From Stereum hirsutum FP-91666 SS1 (taxonomy: Eukaryota; Basidiomycota; Agaricomycetes; Russulales; Stereaceae): DNA of 64,000 nt. Both the position numbers and the translations under genes were made by a program. This document shows positions 46,236 to 57,913 of this stretch, in pieces; position 1 is the first letter of the stretch, and each line of letters begins with the position of its first letter. The stretch covers positions 1,712,931-1,776,930 of the forward strand of contig NW_006763132.1 in the NCBI RefSeq assembly GCF_000264905.1. Reading direction: 5' to 3'. Below the pieces are notes generated by a model. The model was not told the origin of the DNA and ran no database searches. It saw only the letters and a program-made list of their open reading frames with translations.

Positions 46236-49219
46236 TCATCTTTCATGTAGCGTCAAAGCGCCCACCGGATCTGTCACCTCCGGTTCGATAATTTTCATGA
46301 AACATTCGAAAGTGAAGAAAAGGTCAAAAAAATCCGTTGTCGTTACTCTCAGGAAACTGGGACCCTCGTACTGCGTCTGACTGAGCGTACGCTCGGAGAA
46401 CGCGCGACCCATACTTTGAGAGAGGGGCCCAACGATCTTTGGCACCAGAGGTCGCATGACATTTGTCGTCCGCTTGAGTGCGTCGCTGTAGTCGCTTAAA
46501 AAGTCCTTCTTAGCTTTTCTGATGCGCGACCAGCTTATATCTACCCATTCTTGAACGAAGTCGCTCCGTTGGTTTGGAGGTAATTCCATGCCGTTGAATA
46601 GGAAGTTGAAAGAGCACCAAATCAGGATCCACATGAAGGACTCCAGATCATGGCGATAGAGATGAGGGATGGTTCTATTCGAGTCCTTGAGGAGTTCCAG
46701 GGACATGAATGTGGCGGTGCCTGTGCGATGATGAGAGGTGGGTTTCTCGACGTTGTACTCCGAACGGTTGACGGGGATTGCTAGGTCCCAATCGTTGAGA
46801 ACACCGATTGCACGATTGGTGACCGGATCCCTTGTAAACATGATATTGTTGACGCTGAGATCCCGATGAAGTATACCGGCCTTTGTATAAACGACATAGT
46901 GGGCTGGGAAGGATATGTCAGTACTCGTCGTCAGAGCTTCCGAGGAGAGGAACTGACCTTTCACGACATCGACAAAAACTGATTTAAATTCGTCCAGATT
47001 CTGCACCCGGTTCAACGGTAGATTCTTCTCGCAGACGAGAACGCGAAGGACCCGTTCCTCGTATTCAGGGCCGATGAAGGCATCCGATAACTCCTCTTTC
47101 TCCGCCGCCTTTAAACCTCCTGCATCACGTTGCTTGATCCGGGTACGAAGGATGGACATGATACGTCTTCGAGGAATGTCCAGAACTTGGTTGTCTGATG
47201 CGCTCGCCGCACTCTCTGTCGATCCAATCGAGCCGTCCGTTTCTTCTGGCATCGAGAGAGTCGTAGAACAGGCGAGGTTCGTGATGTGCTTTTTCCATTT
47301 CTTCGGAACGTGGAATCGAACGTGCCGGATAATGCTGTCCTCCGGGATGCGACTCCTCGGAGGCCAGCTTATCTTGGCGATGATGTCGGAGGGAAATCGT
47401 CGTTGCTCGTCCTCCTTGGTCTCCACATGAAGAACCACCGTCCCTCTTCCGACCAACCCGTCCTGTACGTAGAGAGGTCTCCCTTTGATCTTGAAAACGA
47501 CGTCCGAGAGCGGTGATAAAATCCCGGTCTTTGGCTTCAACGAATCCCAGACCCAGGAGAGGATGGAGGAGGAAGATCTCGATGTGGTTGGGAAAGACGC
47601 CGACGAAGGAAGGTCGAATAACGGGCGGTCAGCGAGGCCGACTCGGGATGTGATACGGAAGTAGCAGTCGGTCAAGTTCTCGTCTGGAGGCATTTGTGAC
47701 CGGTATTTCTCGTATATTTCCGTAAGCTCTGCGGTCTGACGGACTCTGCTGAGCATGTCAGGATCTTTCGAGCGCGAGAGATCGGCCGTCTTCTTATTCT
47801 CGGTAGTTGTGGTTTCCTCGGTAGTCGTAGTGTCCTCGAGCTCGGCAGTCGTGGTTTCCTCGGTAGTCGTGGTTGTTGGGAGGGGCAGAGAGGCTGAGGG
47901 ACCTGGAGTGCAGATCATTGGCTCGAAACCGAAGCCCGCGATTGTGGCGCTAGCTAGAGCGACGACGACGGCGAGGAGTCTATCTGGTCTTTCTACGAAG
48001 TTGAAGGGTTTTGAACGTACGGGTCCCATGCGATCGTAGTACCATAGAGTCATGACGTCGTCATCTACGAAGATGCCGGTGGAGTAACGACGATGGCCAG
48101 TACGGAGGCTCTCGTGAGCGTAATCGGCTGCTTGCAGCTCGTCTGCATTCAAAGTCTTGCGAGTGTCAATGAGCTCCATAAATCCGGACGACGAAGGAAT
48201 GGAGAGGGGGTGGGAGGATCGTTTCTTCCTGCGTTTAGAGGTGGCGCGGCCATTGACCGAGGAGTCAGAAGGCCGTTTTAGAGATGAGGGTGTCTTTTTC
48301 GGTAGCTCCGAGACGGTAGCGCGCGTGTCCAGACTCATAGGGGAATATCCGTCGTCAGCAGCGCCTCCTTTCTTCTTGAACTCGAAGAAAGAAAGCAGAT
48401 ACGCCCATATCAAACGAACTTTTTCAATGACCTTGTCCTTCGTCGTGGTCAACATCTGTGCGCTCTTGTCGCCAATCTCTCTCAACCTCGCAAACACCGC
48501 CTCACCTAGCTGGGCTGTTACGCTCGCATCGGGTTTCCGTTGAGAGCCACCATCGCCATGTACGACATCGTCTCCTACCCGTGCTTCAAAAAATACGCCG
48601 CATGGAAGCACGATTTCGTCCATATGTCCATGTTTCCGCATGTACTTGAGGTAATCCAGGAGAAGTTGCGCGAGTATGGCGGTGAACGGGATGTAGCGAG
48701 TTTTCTCGAGAGCAGGAGAACGATATCGCGCGAGCTCTTCGGACGAAAGGCAGGGCCTGTGTTCGTCTTCATGAAGCTTTGTACGGTTAAGGCCCCAGAC
48801 AGCCTCGATATAGTCATCAAAAGGGAGTCCTGCGCCGAGTGTACCTTCCATGTCCTTTTTCAGCTGAGGACGGATGACGTCTCTTGTGTGATCCTCGCCT
48901 TGATAGCCCCCTAAGGTAGCTCTCGCTGAGATAGCGGACGTCAGCAGTTGGAACGTTAAGCTCTCCGGTGTATGTACGCGTTCATAGCTGACCTGGAGTA
49001 CTCTTGATCTCGTCAACTATGTGCCAAGGTAAGTAATGCAGTCAGAAGCTGTCCAAACGCAGAGTGCTTTGCCACTCAAATTATAGTCGACTGCTCACAG
49101 TTGGAAGGGAAGTGGGAGATGTTCGTGGGGGTTTTAGGTCGCGAGGTATGATCCCAGGTAGAAGTATCAGTAGTATCCTCTGGAATTGGAGCTAGTTTCG
49201 AGGTATAGCCTGGCGGCAT
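46236..49219 (-). CDS. FunK1-type fungal protein kinase, copy 2
   Basis: Four exons (49219-49099, 49016-48993, 48925-46958, 46903-46236) give 926 residues in perfect phase. The start MPPGYTSKLAPIPEDTTD is shared with copy 1. FunK1 hallmarks are LKKDMEGTL, GHRRYSTGIFVDDDVMTL, GLVGRGTVVLHVE, AHYVVYTKAGILHRDLSVNN, NDWDLAIPVNRSEYN, TGTATFMSLELL and YRHDLESFMWILIW. The HRD loop is intact and DWD replaces DFG, as usual for the family. FunK1 kinases are expanded in mushroom-forming fungi; their targets are unknown. The last intron is 54 nt and lacks an in-frame stop, so an unspliced message would also be readable. A Thr/Glu-rich insertion (47799-47876) is absent from copy 1. Confidence 0.87.
47799..47876 (-). 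repeat. Thr/Glu-encoding minisatellite in FunK1 copy 2
   Basis: Three to four imperfect ~18-nt units (tcggtagtygtggtttcc on the plus strand) encode TTTTEETTT-like repeats. Copy 1 has the short segment LPPLAPVKGKNW at this position. Confidence 0.85.
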
Positions 49220-49480
49220 AACAAATAAATCGATTAGGGAGGGGTGGGGGGTGACTGTGCGCGAATCGCGAACGGAAACGTACAGTACGGAGTAGCTTTT
49301 ATCTACTCTCCTCTTCCCTACTCGCATTTGGCCAGCAGGCACACGATACAAGAGGAAAACCAATAGTATACCTCCAGGGTCAGCTCGAACAAGGCGGAAA
49401 CATGGTACAAGGTAAGAACACGTGGTGCGCTTTGGCCTTCGTTCTGATTTGTTGGCGCGGGGTTTCAATTCATCGGTCGC
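49220..49480 (-). promoter_or_regulatory. upstream region shared with FunK1 copy 1
   Basis: Matches 12712-12990 upstream of copy 1 (see that entry). The match fades at about 49480, which may mark the edge of the duplicated segment. Confidence 0.7.
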
Positions 49481-49767
49481 CACACAAGAGGGTGGCGCCT
49501 TGCCGACTCTTCTAAACCAACTTCTATGTAGAGCTTTTTGGGGAATACTTTTCGGCTCAGACCACACCGTAACGCGACTGAATGGCGGTTTGATGCGCTC
49601 TCCCTGGCCTGTGATTCCTCAGTTATGTCACGGCCCACTGATAGTCAAAACAGTCAGTTGAGCGGCCTCTCGACCCATAAATTACTTATGCCAATCAGAG
49701 AATTCCTACTCGCCATAGGCCTTAGATCCGTGATCCCTATTCCTAGACTACCCGTCTTCTTCTCGTA

Positions 49768-51607
49768 TCATACAACAAGGACCGTCACCCTTCCGTATGC
49801 ACTACCCAACGCCACTCTTCCCAGTGCTTCATCATACTCCATCGAAGTCCACTGATCGAATCCCTCTCCTTCCCCATTGACATTCCACCATAGACATCTT
49901 CCATGCACTCCCGAGCCATCCGCCCCACCTCCGTCGTATCCAAACCTGCCCAGCTGTAAACCTTCCTTCCCAGCACCCCCACCTCCGATGCCCGGGAGTG
50001 AAGGCGAAGTCTGAGTATGCTGTGCGTGCACATCAAACGCTGTGAGACCACGATGTCCTGCAGGCCGAGGAATGATGCAGGCGTAAGTTCCGAGTGGGCC
50101 GAGGGTAACGGTCGGACATCGTAGGTGACCTCGAGGATTGCGAGTTGTGGCGAACGTGGAAGGATAGATTGTGTGATGGTGGCGTTCTGCAGGTTCTTCG
50201 CTCAAAGACAGCGAGTTCAGGCCATCTGCCAATTCGTCCCATTCGTCGATTTCGCTTCCGGCTGCATCAGGCAATAACGGGCTGGATAAAGAGGTGGAGA
50301 GAGGCGGAGAGATGGCGAGGAAGACGTGGTGGATGTTGTCCATGGCCGGGGCCCAAGGGTCGTTACGGAGGTTGCGGACGAGAACGTTGAAGTTGGGGTT
50401 GTGCGGAGATGTAGGCGTACTAAGGGAGATGTTTTCGACCCATCCGAATGTGTGGCGAGCGATAGAGTTCGAAATTGGCTGGGTAGAGCTACTCTCTGAA
50501 TTTGTGTCGAGGGCTGGTTTGGAGGATGGGGGTTGGAGGGTTGGAGTGCGAAACACATCGATGGCTTGGGCGCGAACAACGATAACCGCGTCGCTCGAAG
50601 GTTGAATGATTACCTGAAGACACTTGTTCGACTAGATCACTGTCAGCACTCGACCATTCTCGAGGTTTGATTTTGACTGAACGCACTTGACGAGGTATTG
50701 TGGGGTCGGAGGCACTTTCTAGGGTGGCGCTCTCTTGAGTAGTCCAGTCCATGAGAACAGTGGTGGACGAATGGTCTCCGAAAGCAATCAGGTTCTCGAG
50801 CAGTAGCACGGCGGACCACGGGGAATCGATGATATGTAACGTCTCCAGTCGCATAGCATCATTCTCAGGATCTCCCTCCTGTAGTGATAGTATATATATC
50901 TGAGATGGTCTAAAGAAGCGCAATTTGAGCACAATTAACACTCGCGGTGCGCATGGACATGACCTACCGATGTGGCGAGGCGACAGACAAAGCCAGTGTG
51001 GCGGGAGACTCTGGATTGGTATTAACGACAAGACTCGTCAAAGAGGCTCCTTTGGGTGCCCAATGCACCACCTTAACTGTCGGGCCCATAGCTTCTTCCC
51101 CGACATCCCAAATACCAAGCGAGGACCATATACCCTGAGAAACCACAGCAAGAAATCTATCATCATGCCCTCTCAAGAACCGTACTTCAGAAACTGCATT
51201 GCTCTGCGTGGCCTGAAATGTCATATGGTGTTCGGGCTCCTCTGGAGTACCCTTGCTCCATATCCTTTCGAACCTCAGCGCACGTCGTGTGAGGTGTTCC
51301 AGACGTGGTTGTGACAGGGAAGTGAGAAAGTTCGGGTACGGGAACGGAAGGTTGCGATGTATGACCTGGTGTAAACAAGCATTCTGCCAGACTATACGTT
51401 CCTTCGAGATATCATAAAAGTTCTTGGATGTCTGTTCAATGGTCAGGGTGTTGGTGCAGGGCGGGTGGGTCTGCGAAATGGGGCTCAGTTAGGCCTTAAA
51501 GAATGATAGCGCACCTGTCTCATGGCAAGAATGGCTGAGACAGACATCCAAGAGAAGATGATGAAAACAACATCGTCGTTCAAGTCTGCAAGTGTGGCGA
51601 CTGCCAT
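49768..51607 (-). CDS. F-box protein with probable beta-propeller body
   Basis: Four exons (51607-51515, 51431-50968, 50909-50687, 50631-49768) encode 547 residues. The N-terminus, MAVATLADLNDDVVFIIFSW then MSVSAILAMRQTSKNFYDIS and WQNACL, is a good F-box, which binds Skp1 in SCF ubiquitin ligases. The remainder has repeated beta-rich, WD-like segments (VRFLRGHDDRFLAVVSQG, SLGIWDVGEEAMG, VLMDWTTQESATL, MEYDEALGRVALGSAYGRV), suggesting a propeller that would recruit a substrate. I cannot name the substrate. It is transcribed away from the actin-related gene, with 236 bp between start codons. Confidence 0.8.
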
Positions 51608-51843
51608 TTTCAACAGAATATAAGGATGAAGGACGAGATACAGTCGACGCCGTGGGGGACGTTGATGAGAGAGCCGCGCAGCCGGCCAATAGCGCGGCAC
51701 TACTGTGCCACTTGAACGGTCCTGAACGCCACAACAAGATTCCACGCTTGCTCTTGACCACAACCTCGCTCAGTTGCATGTTAAACTTCTAACTGGTTCA
51801 GGCTCTACTTCCATCGAATTTTACTCAAAATTAATATTGATCT
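51608..51843. promoter_or_regulatory. shared divergent promoter, F-box gene / ARP10
   Basis: The 236 bp between the F-box gene start (51607, minus) and the ARP10 start (51844, plus) must contain both promoters. No TATA box is evident. Confidence 0.6.
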
Positions 51844-53969
51844 ATGGCGGTCCCGTTTCCTGCGACGCCACGCACGAGGACGTCCTTCGCAACACCATCC
51901 ACGCCTCATGGAGTTTCCGCGACACCAGCTGGTGCTCGTGTGGCTACTGCTAATTCTGTTCAGTCTTCCCCGCACTATCAAACAACTCGCAGGCACTCTC
52001 TGTACGGAACAGAAGACCGCATAGTTATTGATCCTGGGTCATACATCTGGAAGGTTGGGTTCAGCGGAGAGGGTCGTCCTCGGGACGTCTTTCATGTCGA
52101 CCGACTATGGACACTTGACAGGGCGACGGACGTTGCAGAGCGCGAGGAAGAGGATAGGGAACTCGAAGCGCGGTTGCAAGAACGCTTGAGGAGCGTGTTT
52201 CACGAGTGAGTGCGTGCTTACGTTCGTTAAGGTCTTGCATCGAAACTGACACATTCATTGGATCTGGGCAGTTCGTTGTTAACGGATCCGAAGTCACGGA
52301 AAGTCATATTACTTGAACATCCTCTGCTTCCAGTATACATCAAAGAGATGCTGGCCCGGATACTGTTCAACAACCTCCAGGTGTGTTTTTGCACGGTTCT
52401 TCGTATGCGTTTCCAAGTTAACCAATATGGGGCAAGATCCCATCAATATCTTTTGCCTCCACCCCCTTGCTCGCTCTTCTCTCTGTGGGGCGTATAACTG
52501 GTCTCGTAATAGATTGCGGCCAGTTGGAGTCAACAGTACTTCCCGTAAGCCCACCGTCACGTGTGGCGTATCGGTGAACACTGACTTTGACGTTAGATCT
52601 TTTCCTCCCGTCCTCTATTCCCTCAATTACGGACCACCCCACTCGCCGGCGCACAACTCTCATATCATCTTCGTGCTCTGCTCCTTCTTTTCGGTACCTA
52701 TGTTCCACCCCCAGCTACCCTCAGTGCAGCCGCCAACATACCCATTGCTGCCCGCTCGTCTCGCGTCCCTCAAGAAATCCTTACCGATGCGGTCATCGAG
52801 CACATCAAAACGCGATGCTGCTTTGTCGGTCCACCCATGGATACCTCGGTGGACGGCAGGCTCATATCGCCCTCGGGAGGCGATGATGCAATGGATCTCG
52901 ATCTTCCACCCAGTGACGGCCCTTCCGAGTCCGACTTTTCGAGAGTTGGGTCGGCTGATTTCGAGGATGTTAGTCAAATCGGCTCGTCAGGCTTTTCTGT
53001 CGTGTCACGAAGCCAGATCCCACCGGACAGGTCAAACCGGGGCGAAAGTCACCTACAGGCCATGGCAAACCTCTACAAGAGACAATCGACGGCTACAGAC
53101 CTTCACCTGAAGGTCGTACCTCCAGTAGCCCAACAGACGGGAACAGGACGGGGAACATTGATCATCCCTGGCTGGATCAGAGAACGGTGCGCGGAGGTGC
53201 TTTTTGAAGGAAGTGATGTCGATGAGAGCAGCGTGGCGGAGACCATTCTTGATGCTTTACTCAAGGTTTGTCCGCATCGTAGACTTTATAATTATACTAT
53301 CTCAAGGCAATTGTTGGTAGGTCCCAGTCGACCTGCGCAAAACCCTCGCCTCTTCGATCCTCGTGATTGGTGGCACAGCCATGCTCCCAGGCTTCATCCC
53401 TCGTCTACACGCTGAACTTCTACGAGCCATTGCCTCATCGCCCTCCAACAATATCCGACCTCCCATGCGCCCAGACAGACCGCGTCCACCAGTATACGAC
53501 CGTTATGCACCTTTGCGGCCTCTGGTCCCCAACCTGGCGATATTGAACAATCCAGCTCCACCTGCTGTGCCGACGGGTGCAAAAGGCAGCGGAAACGCAG
53601 GGAAAGCTCCCGCTTTCACTCCGGCTTGTATGGCGTGGGTTGGAGGCTCACTCGCTGGGTAAGTGTCGCGCTGTCCGTGTTGGCGTGTATTCTCTGACTT
53701 CGGTCTGTTTTTTCTCCCAAAATTCTAGTGCAATGAAGATAGGAGGCACTGAGGTCCCTCGAGAGAAGTGGGACGAGGCAGATCATGACGCCCAACAGGC
53801 AACTTCGCAGGGAGACAGTACCAGTCGGACAGCAAGAGGTGCAGCGAGAAGCGTAATTCCTGATTGGACAAGAACAATGCTGCCAGAAGGGGCGCCGCCT
53901 GCGCGGACTCCCATTCCGGTTCAGCATAACGTAGTTCAGGCAGGGGCGGTCGCCGCCGTAGGTGCTTGA
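51844..53969 (+). CDS. ARP10: actin-related protein 10 (dynactin pointed-end subunit)
   Basis: Six exons (51844-52205, 52272-52380, 52437-52544, 52597-53265, 53321-53658, 53729-53969) encode 608 residues. Actin-fold segments are clear: IVIDPGSYIWKVGFSGEGRP (phosphate-1 loop), SRKVILLEHPLLPVYIKEML, ISFASTPLLALLSVGRITGL, VIDCGQLESTVLP (phosphate-2 loop), LASSILVIGGTAMLPGFIPR and FTPACMAWVGGSLAG. Divergence and length fit Arp10/Arp11, which caps dynactin and helps cargo binding by dynein. A disordered N-terminus (PRTRTSFATPSTPHG) and a long Ser/Asp-rich insertion (about 52850-53050) set it apart from actin. Another divergent Arp cannot be ruled out. Confidence 0.8.
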
Positions 53970-54519
53970 AGTCTGGAAGTGTGGTGATTCTGAGGCGTCC
54001 GTTTGCGGAGGGTGGTGTGAGTGAATCTGCTTCTTCGGTTGACGCGTTCGCTTTATTCACGCTTGACAGTCAAGTCTATTTCTTGCGGTGCAGTGTCTGG
54101 GATTCAGAATGTCTGTTGAGGCCTTGTGCACCCCCAGCCCGTGTACATTGAGACCGTCATTGCTGCGATAAGATTAATTTTATACCCATATTCTAGCTCT
54201 GATTCGGTCCGTTTGCTCAGTGCTGTCAAGGAACGATAACTCACGGCAATGTGTCCCTGGGAAATAGCTTGCCTTATCATGTGTATCCGACCTCAGATTA
54301 CCCTCACTTGCGACACTTCTCTCTCAGCCGTTCAAACATTCGCTTCCTTCCACAACTTCATGCTTCATGGTAGAGTGAAACCACGCTTACGTGCACAGGC
54401 CATGACACCGACCGTGCTATATACATCCTGAAGAGACTCTTCATAACTGCGCACTAAGACATAGATCTTAACTCCCCCATATCTACACTATACCCCAACC
54501 CGTTCGACGCGAAAGCGAG
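53970..54519. other. intergenic, no gene seen
   Basis: The 3' flank of ARP10 and promoter of the arrestin-like gene, both plus strand. No coding region is supported. Confidence 0.5.
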
Positions 54520-56297
54520 ATGGCAGATCCAGAGCTTCCTGATTATGCGACCACGACCGCGGCACTACCACGACCTCCTCCAGCCCCTTCTCCGCCCCAG
54601 CCTCCAACTCCACAGCGAACACCATCTAATCCATGTGCGGACTATCGACATACTTACAGGCTGGAGAACAGCAAGGGTCATCCGTGGCTCTATCTCTCCT
54701 TGAACAGCCGTGCTCCGGACCAGAAAGTGTCGCCCTTATTTTTTGACGGGGACAAGGTAGAGGGGCAGGTAGGCCTGAATCTGCAGCGAACCGAGAACAT
54801 CAAGTTTATTTCTATCACAGTGTGTCAATTCCCGCTGTACTCCTCATTCAACAAACTGAAATTTTGCGTGTCATTCATTAGCTGTGTGGAGGCGTGACGG
54901 CTGTAGGTCAAGAAGAAGAGGTATTCTTGGAGGAGACGCAGATCCTGTGGATGCCATCAGGCAATAGTTCGGGGAGATCTCCCTCAAAACTTCTTGGGAA
55001 GTATACATGGCCATTCTCCATCACTTTCCCCTCATCGGTTACCGCCCCCTCAGCCACCAAATCCGCACGAAGATACAAACGTACGTTTAGTGCGAACCCC
55101 CCAAGTCAAGCCAGCACGGACTTCGCAGTGGCGACTAGTACGGGCTATCCGCTGCCAAATAGTTTCTCTGAAAGAGCGAGTCCGGTATACGTGGATTATA
55201 AACTGGTTGTGACGGTTAAGAAAGGTTATACGATGTGGAGCATGAATCAGACGTGAGTGGTATTTATTCACTCGAGCCACCACGCATTGACCCAGAAACA
55301 CCCTCAGGCTCACTGCGAAACTTGCATATCTCCATCGATCGATTGCTGAACCCCCTTCGACGCTATGTGTACTCGCATATGAAGACGGAAGACCGCCTTT
55401 AGGACCAGAAGCTGACCCTGAAGGATGGATAGTGTTCCCGCCGCTGAATGTCAGCGGTACGCTCTTCGACACACGTCCTGCCAACGTTCAATACTCTGTA
55501 AGTCTCCATGCTCTTATTATTAGCAATGTCAGCCTTACCTACACCATGTCAGCTTTCCGTCGCATCCCCAGTAAGTATTCGGTTTGTCCATTTCACTGAA
55601 CATCGAAAGATAACCAAGTTTTAACATAGCTGTCCTACGCAGTCGACTCCCCCATACCCCTCCTCTTGACCCTGAAGAGTTCCGATTCCCAAGCGCTCGA
55701 CCTTTTTACGTCCCCTTCCGCCACAAATTCCTGCTTGTTTCTAAGACGCACCGTCGCCCTTGGATCACACGCTACCGACGAGTCCGTGCAGGCACGAAGT
55801 AACAACACGTTCACCGCCACTGTGGCCCGCGCGGTTTTCTGGCCACACGAACAAGGTAATTCCCACGAACATCCGAATGACAGCGATGTCGATGAGAGTA
55901 AGGGTGGCGGCGTCAGGTCACTGAGAGGTGAGATATACATCGCGAAGAGTGTGAAACCAAGTATATCGTTCCATAGGTTCTCACTCCGTGTACGTCCTGG
56001 TCTTCAAACTCCTGTGCTCACGTTACTCACCTTCATACATTTCGCGTCAATGCATAGTACGACATGGTCTTCATTCCTCCTCAGGCCACAGGCTTCATAC
56101 CTTCCGCGCCACAAGATGAACCGCTCCTTGCGGAACGCGTGAACATATCGTTGTCCAACGCACCAGGCGTGCAGCCTCGCTCTCACGCGCCACCAGGATA
56201 TACTGATCCGATGGTGGGCGACTATAACGTTACGGCTGGATACTTGGAAAATGGAAACCAGAGGTTTTACCACCGTCATGGGTTCACTACAAGATGA
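54520..56297 (+). CDS. arrestin-fold protein
   Basis: Six exons (54520-54819, 54882-55252, 55308-55497, 55553-55570, 55630-55989, 56058-56297) encode 492 residues. After a proline-rich leader (LPRPPPAPSPPQPPTP) comes an arrestin-N-like beta sandwich: FFDGDKVEGQVGLNL, LLGKYTWPFSITFP and ASPVYVDYKLVVTVKKG. A weaker C-domain follows (YAVDSPIPLLLTLKSSDSQ, FSLRYDMVFIPPQ). Fungal alpha-arrestins are adaptors for ubiquitin ligases in endocytosis of membrane transporters; I see no PPxY motif, so that role is uncertain. Exon 4 is only 18 nt but has proper splice sites and keeps phase. Confidence 0.8.
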
Positions 56298-56692
56298 TTT
56301 CCAGCTGGATTGGGTGTGTCCTGCGTTCTGATCTTGCTGGATGTGTACTTTTGTCTTTAACAGATGTGGATATGATAGCTGCATTATATTTAGTACAGAG
56401 CACAGACCGAGCACTTTGTCTACATCTCAATCATGATGATCATTCTCAAACTGCACTCAAACTATCGGTGGTTTGATAGTTGTTGCTCTGGCTCTCAAAG
56501 CATCAATCAACTACGATCGTATCAAAAGCTCGACTTACTCGGAGCGCCGGTCACCTCTATATATACAGGTGACAACTGACCAATTTTCCACGGACCTCTG
56601 GCATCTTACCCGGTACTATGATTCCTCGTCAGTCCCATTTTGCCATTTAGTTTTCGTGCCACTGAATATCCTTCATCGTCAAGCACGACACA
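56298..56692. other. intergenic, may hide a first exon of the pyrophosphatase-like gene
   Basis: No recognised gene. The downstream gene lacks an in-frame ATG next to its first conserved exon, so a short 5' exon may lie here. Confidence 0.4.
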
Positions 56693-57913
56693 ATGTACGG
56701 GTTGTCGGCACTCCCAATACTCCTGGTACGTGCAACGCCATCGAGTACCTACCCTTATCATTGTTTGCCGACCAATCACCTTTCTTCGTAATCAGGATAT
56801 CGCGTATTCATCGAACAGGACGGCCATGTTGTCTCTCCAGTCCATGATATACCCCTTTTGGCCGATCGCGATTCTGGAGGCGTTCTCAACATGATCGTCG
56901 AGATCCCTCGGTGGACCAATGCAAAGATGGTAGTTACAGATGAGACCATGAACCCAATCGAACAAGAAACCAGAAAGGGCCACCCTCGCTTTGTCCGCAA
57001 CTGCTTTCCTCACCATGGCTACATCTGGAACTGCGGCATATTTCCTCAGGTATGTATTTCTCCTACTAATTGTTACGCTCCCTCTCGAACATCGCTTATC
57101 GTGATACGGTTTATATCGCTACACATCATGCTGGACGTCTCCAACTCTGTCCTTCGTGTAGACATGGGACAACCTAACTGTGGCTCACTCTGAGATGCGG
57201 AGGTCTAAGGGCGACGGCGGACCTCTCGCCGTCTGCGAGATTGGCGAACAAGTAGGATATATTGGCCAGGTCAAGCAAGTCAAGGTCCTTGGTGCCATTT
57301 CTCTCCACCTCGCCAAGGGAGTCATCGACTGGAAAATCCTTGCCATCGACATCAATGACCCTCTAGCCCCAAGGCTCAAGGACATCAACGATGTTGAGAG
57401 GCTTCTCCCGGGGCTAGTCAGTGCGACGAAGGAGTGGTTCAGGTGTGTCCAAGAACATGATTGGTCAATCCCCGTATATATAGCTGGTGCATGCATGGCG
57501 CATCTCATAGGATTTACGAACTTCCTGACGGTTATGCGGAGAATTCTTTGGCATTTGGTGGCCAGGCAAGGGGCAGGAATTATACGAACGCCACTATTAG
57601 CAGGTGCCACAAGGGCTGGTACCGCCTTATCATGGAAGAGGACTCTACAGGCAATAACGCCCACGGTGTTTACACGTATTATTTCCCCACATAGTGCAGA
57701 TTACCCATGCATGCTAATTTTTTGCCCCCCCATAGTCACAACATCTCTTTCGACGGTTCTTCACGACACACTGCGAATGACAACAACGAATATCTGAAAC
57801 TTCCACCAACCTCCAAGATGACTCCAGCTCCCATGAAGAAGTCTAGTGAGTTCCGAAGATGGTTTACCTGCTATCATTCTGTTGCTGAAGATCTATTGAA
57901 ACCGTTTGTCTAG
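56693..57913 (+). CDS. inorganic pyrophosphatase-like protein with altered active site
   Basis: Exons end or run at about 56693-56725, 56796-57049, 57162-57442, 57511-57675 and 57736-57913. They cover the whole family-I eukaryotic fold: [101 protein letters not shown] and the C-terminal FRRWF. The metal-binding signature DNDPxD reads DGGPLA here, so two of its three aspartates are lost. NAKLEI is NAKMVV, the NYG tyrosine is Cys, and IYK is IYE. Normal enzymes split pyrophosphate to two phosphates; this copy is unlikely to. The fold-determining parts stay in frame, which suggests a pseudoenzyme rather than debris. The start is unresolved: the ATG at 56693 is one frame off the conserved VVGTPNT. 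Confidence 0.75.

Noticed and set aside
57661..57740. Suspected C-terminal frameshift in the pyrophosphatase-like gene
   Set aside because: An intron with donor GTATTA after TACAC (57675) and acceptor CATAG (57735) joins the frames and restores a family-like C-terminus.
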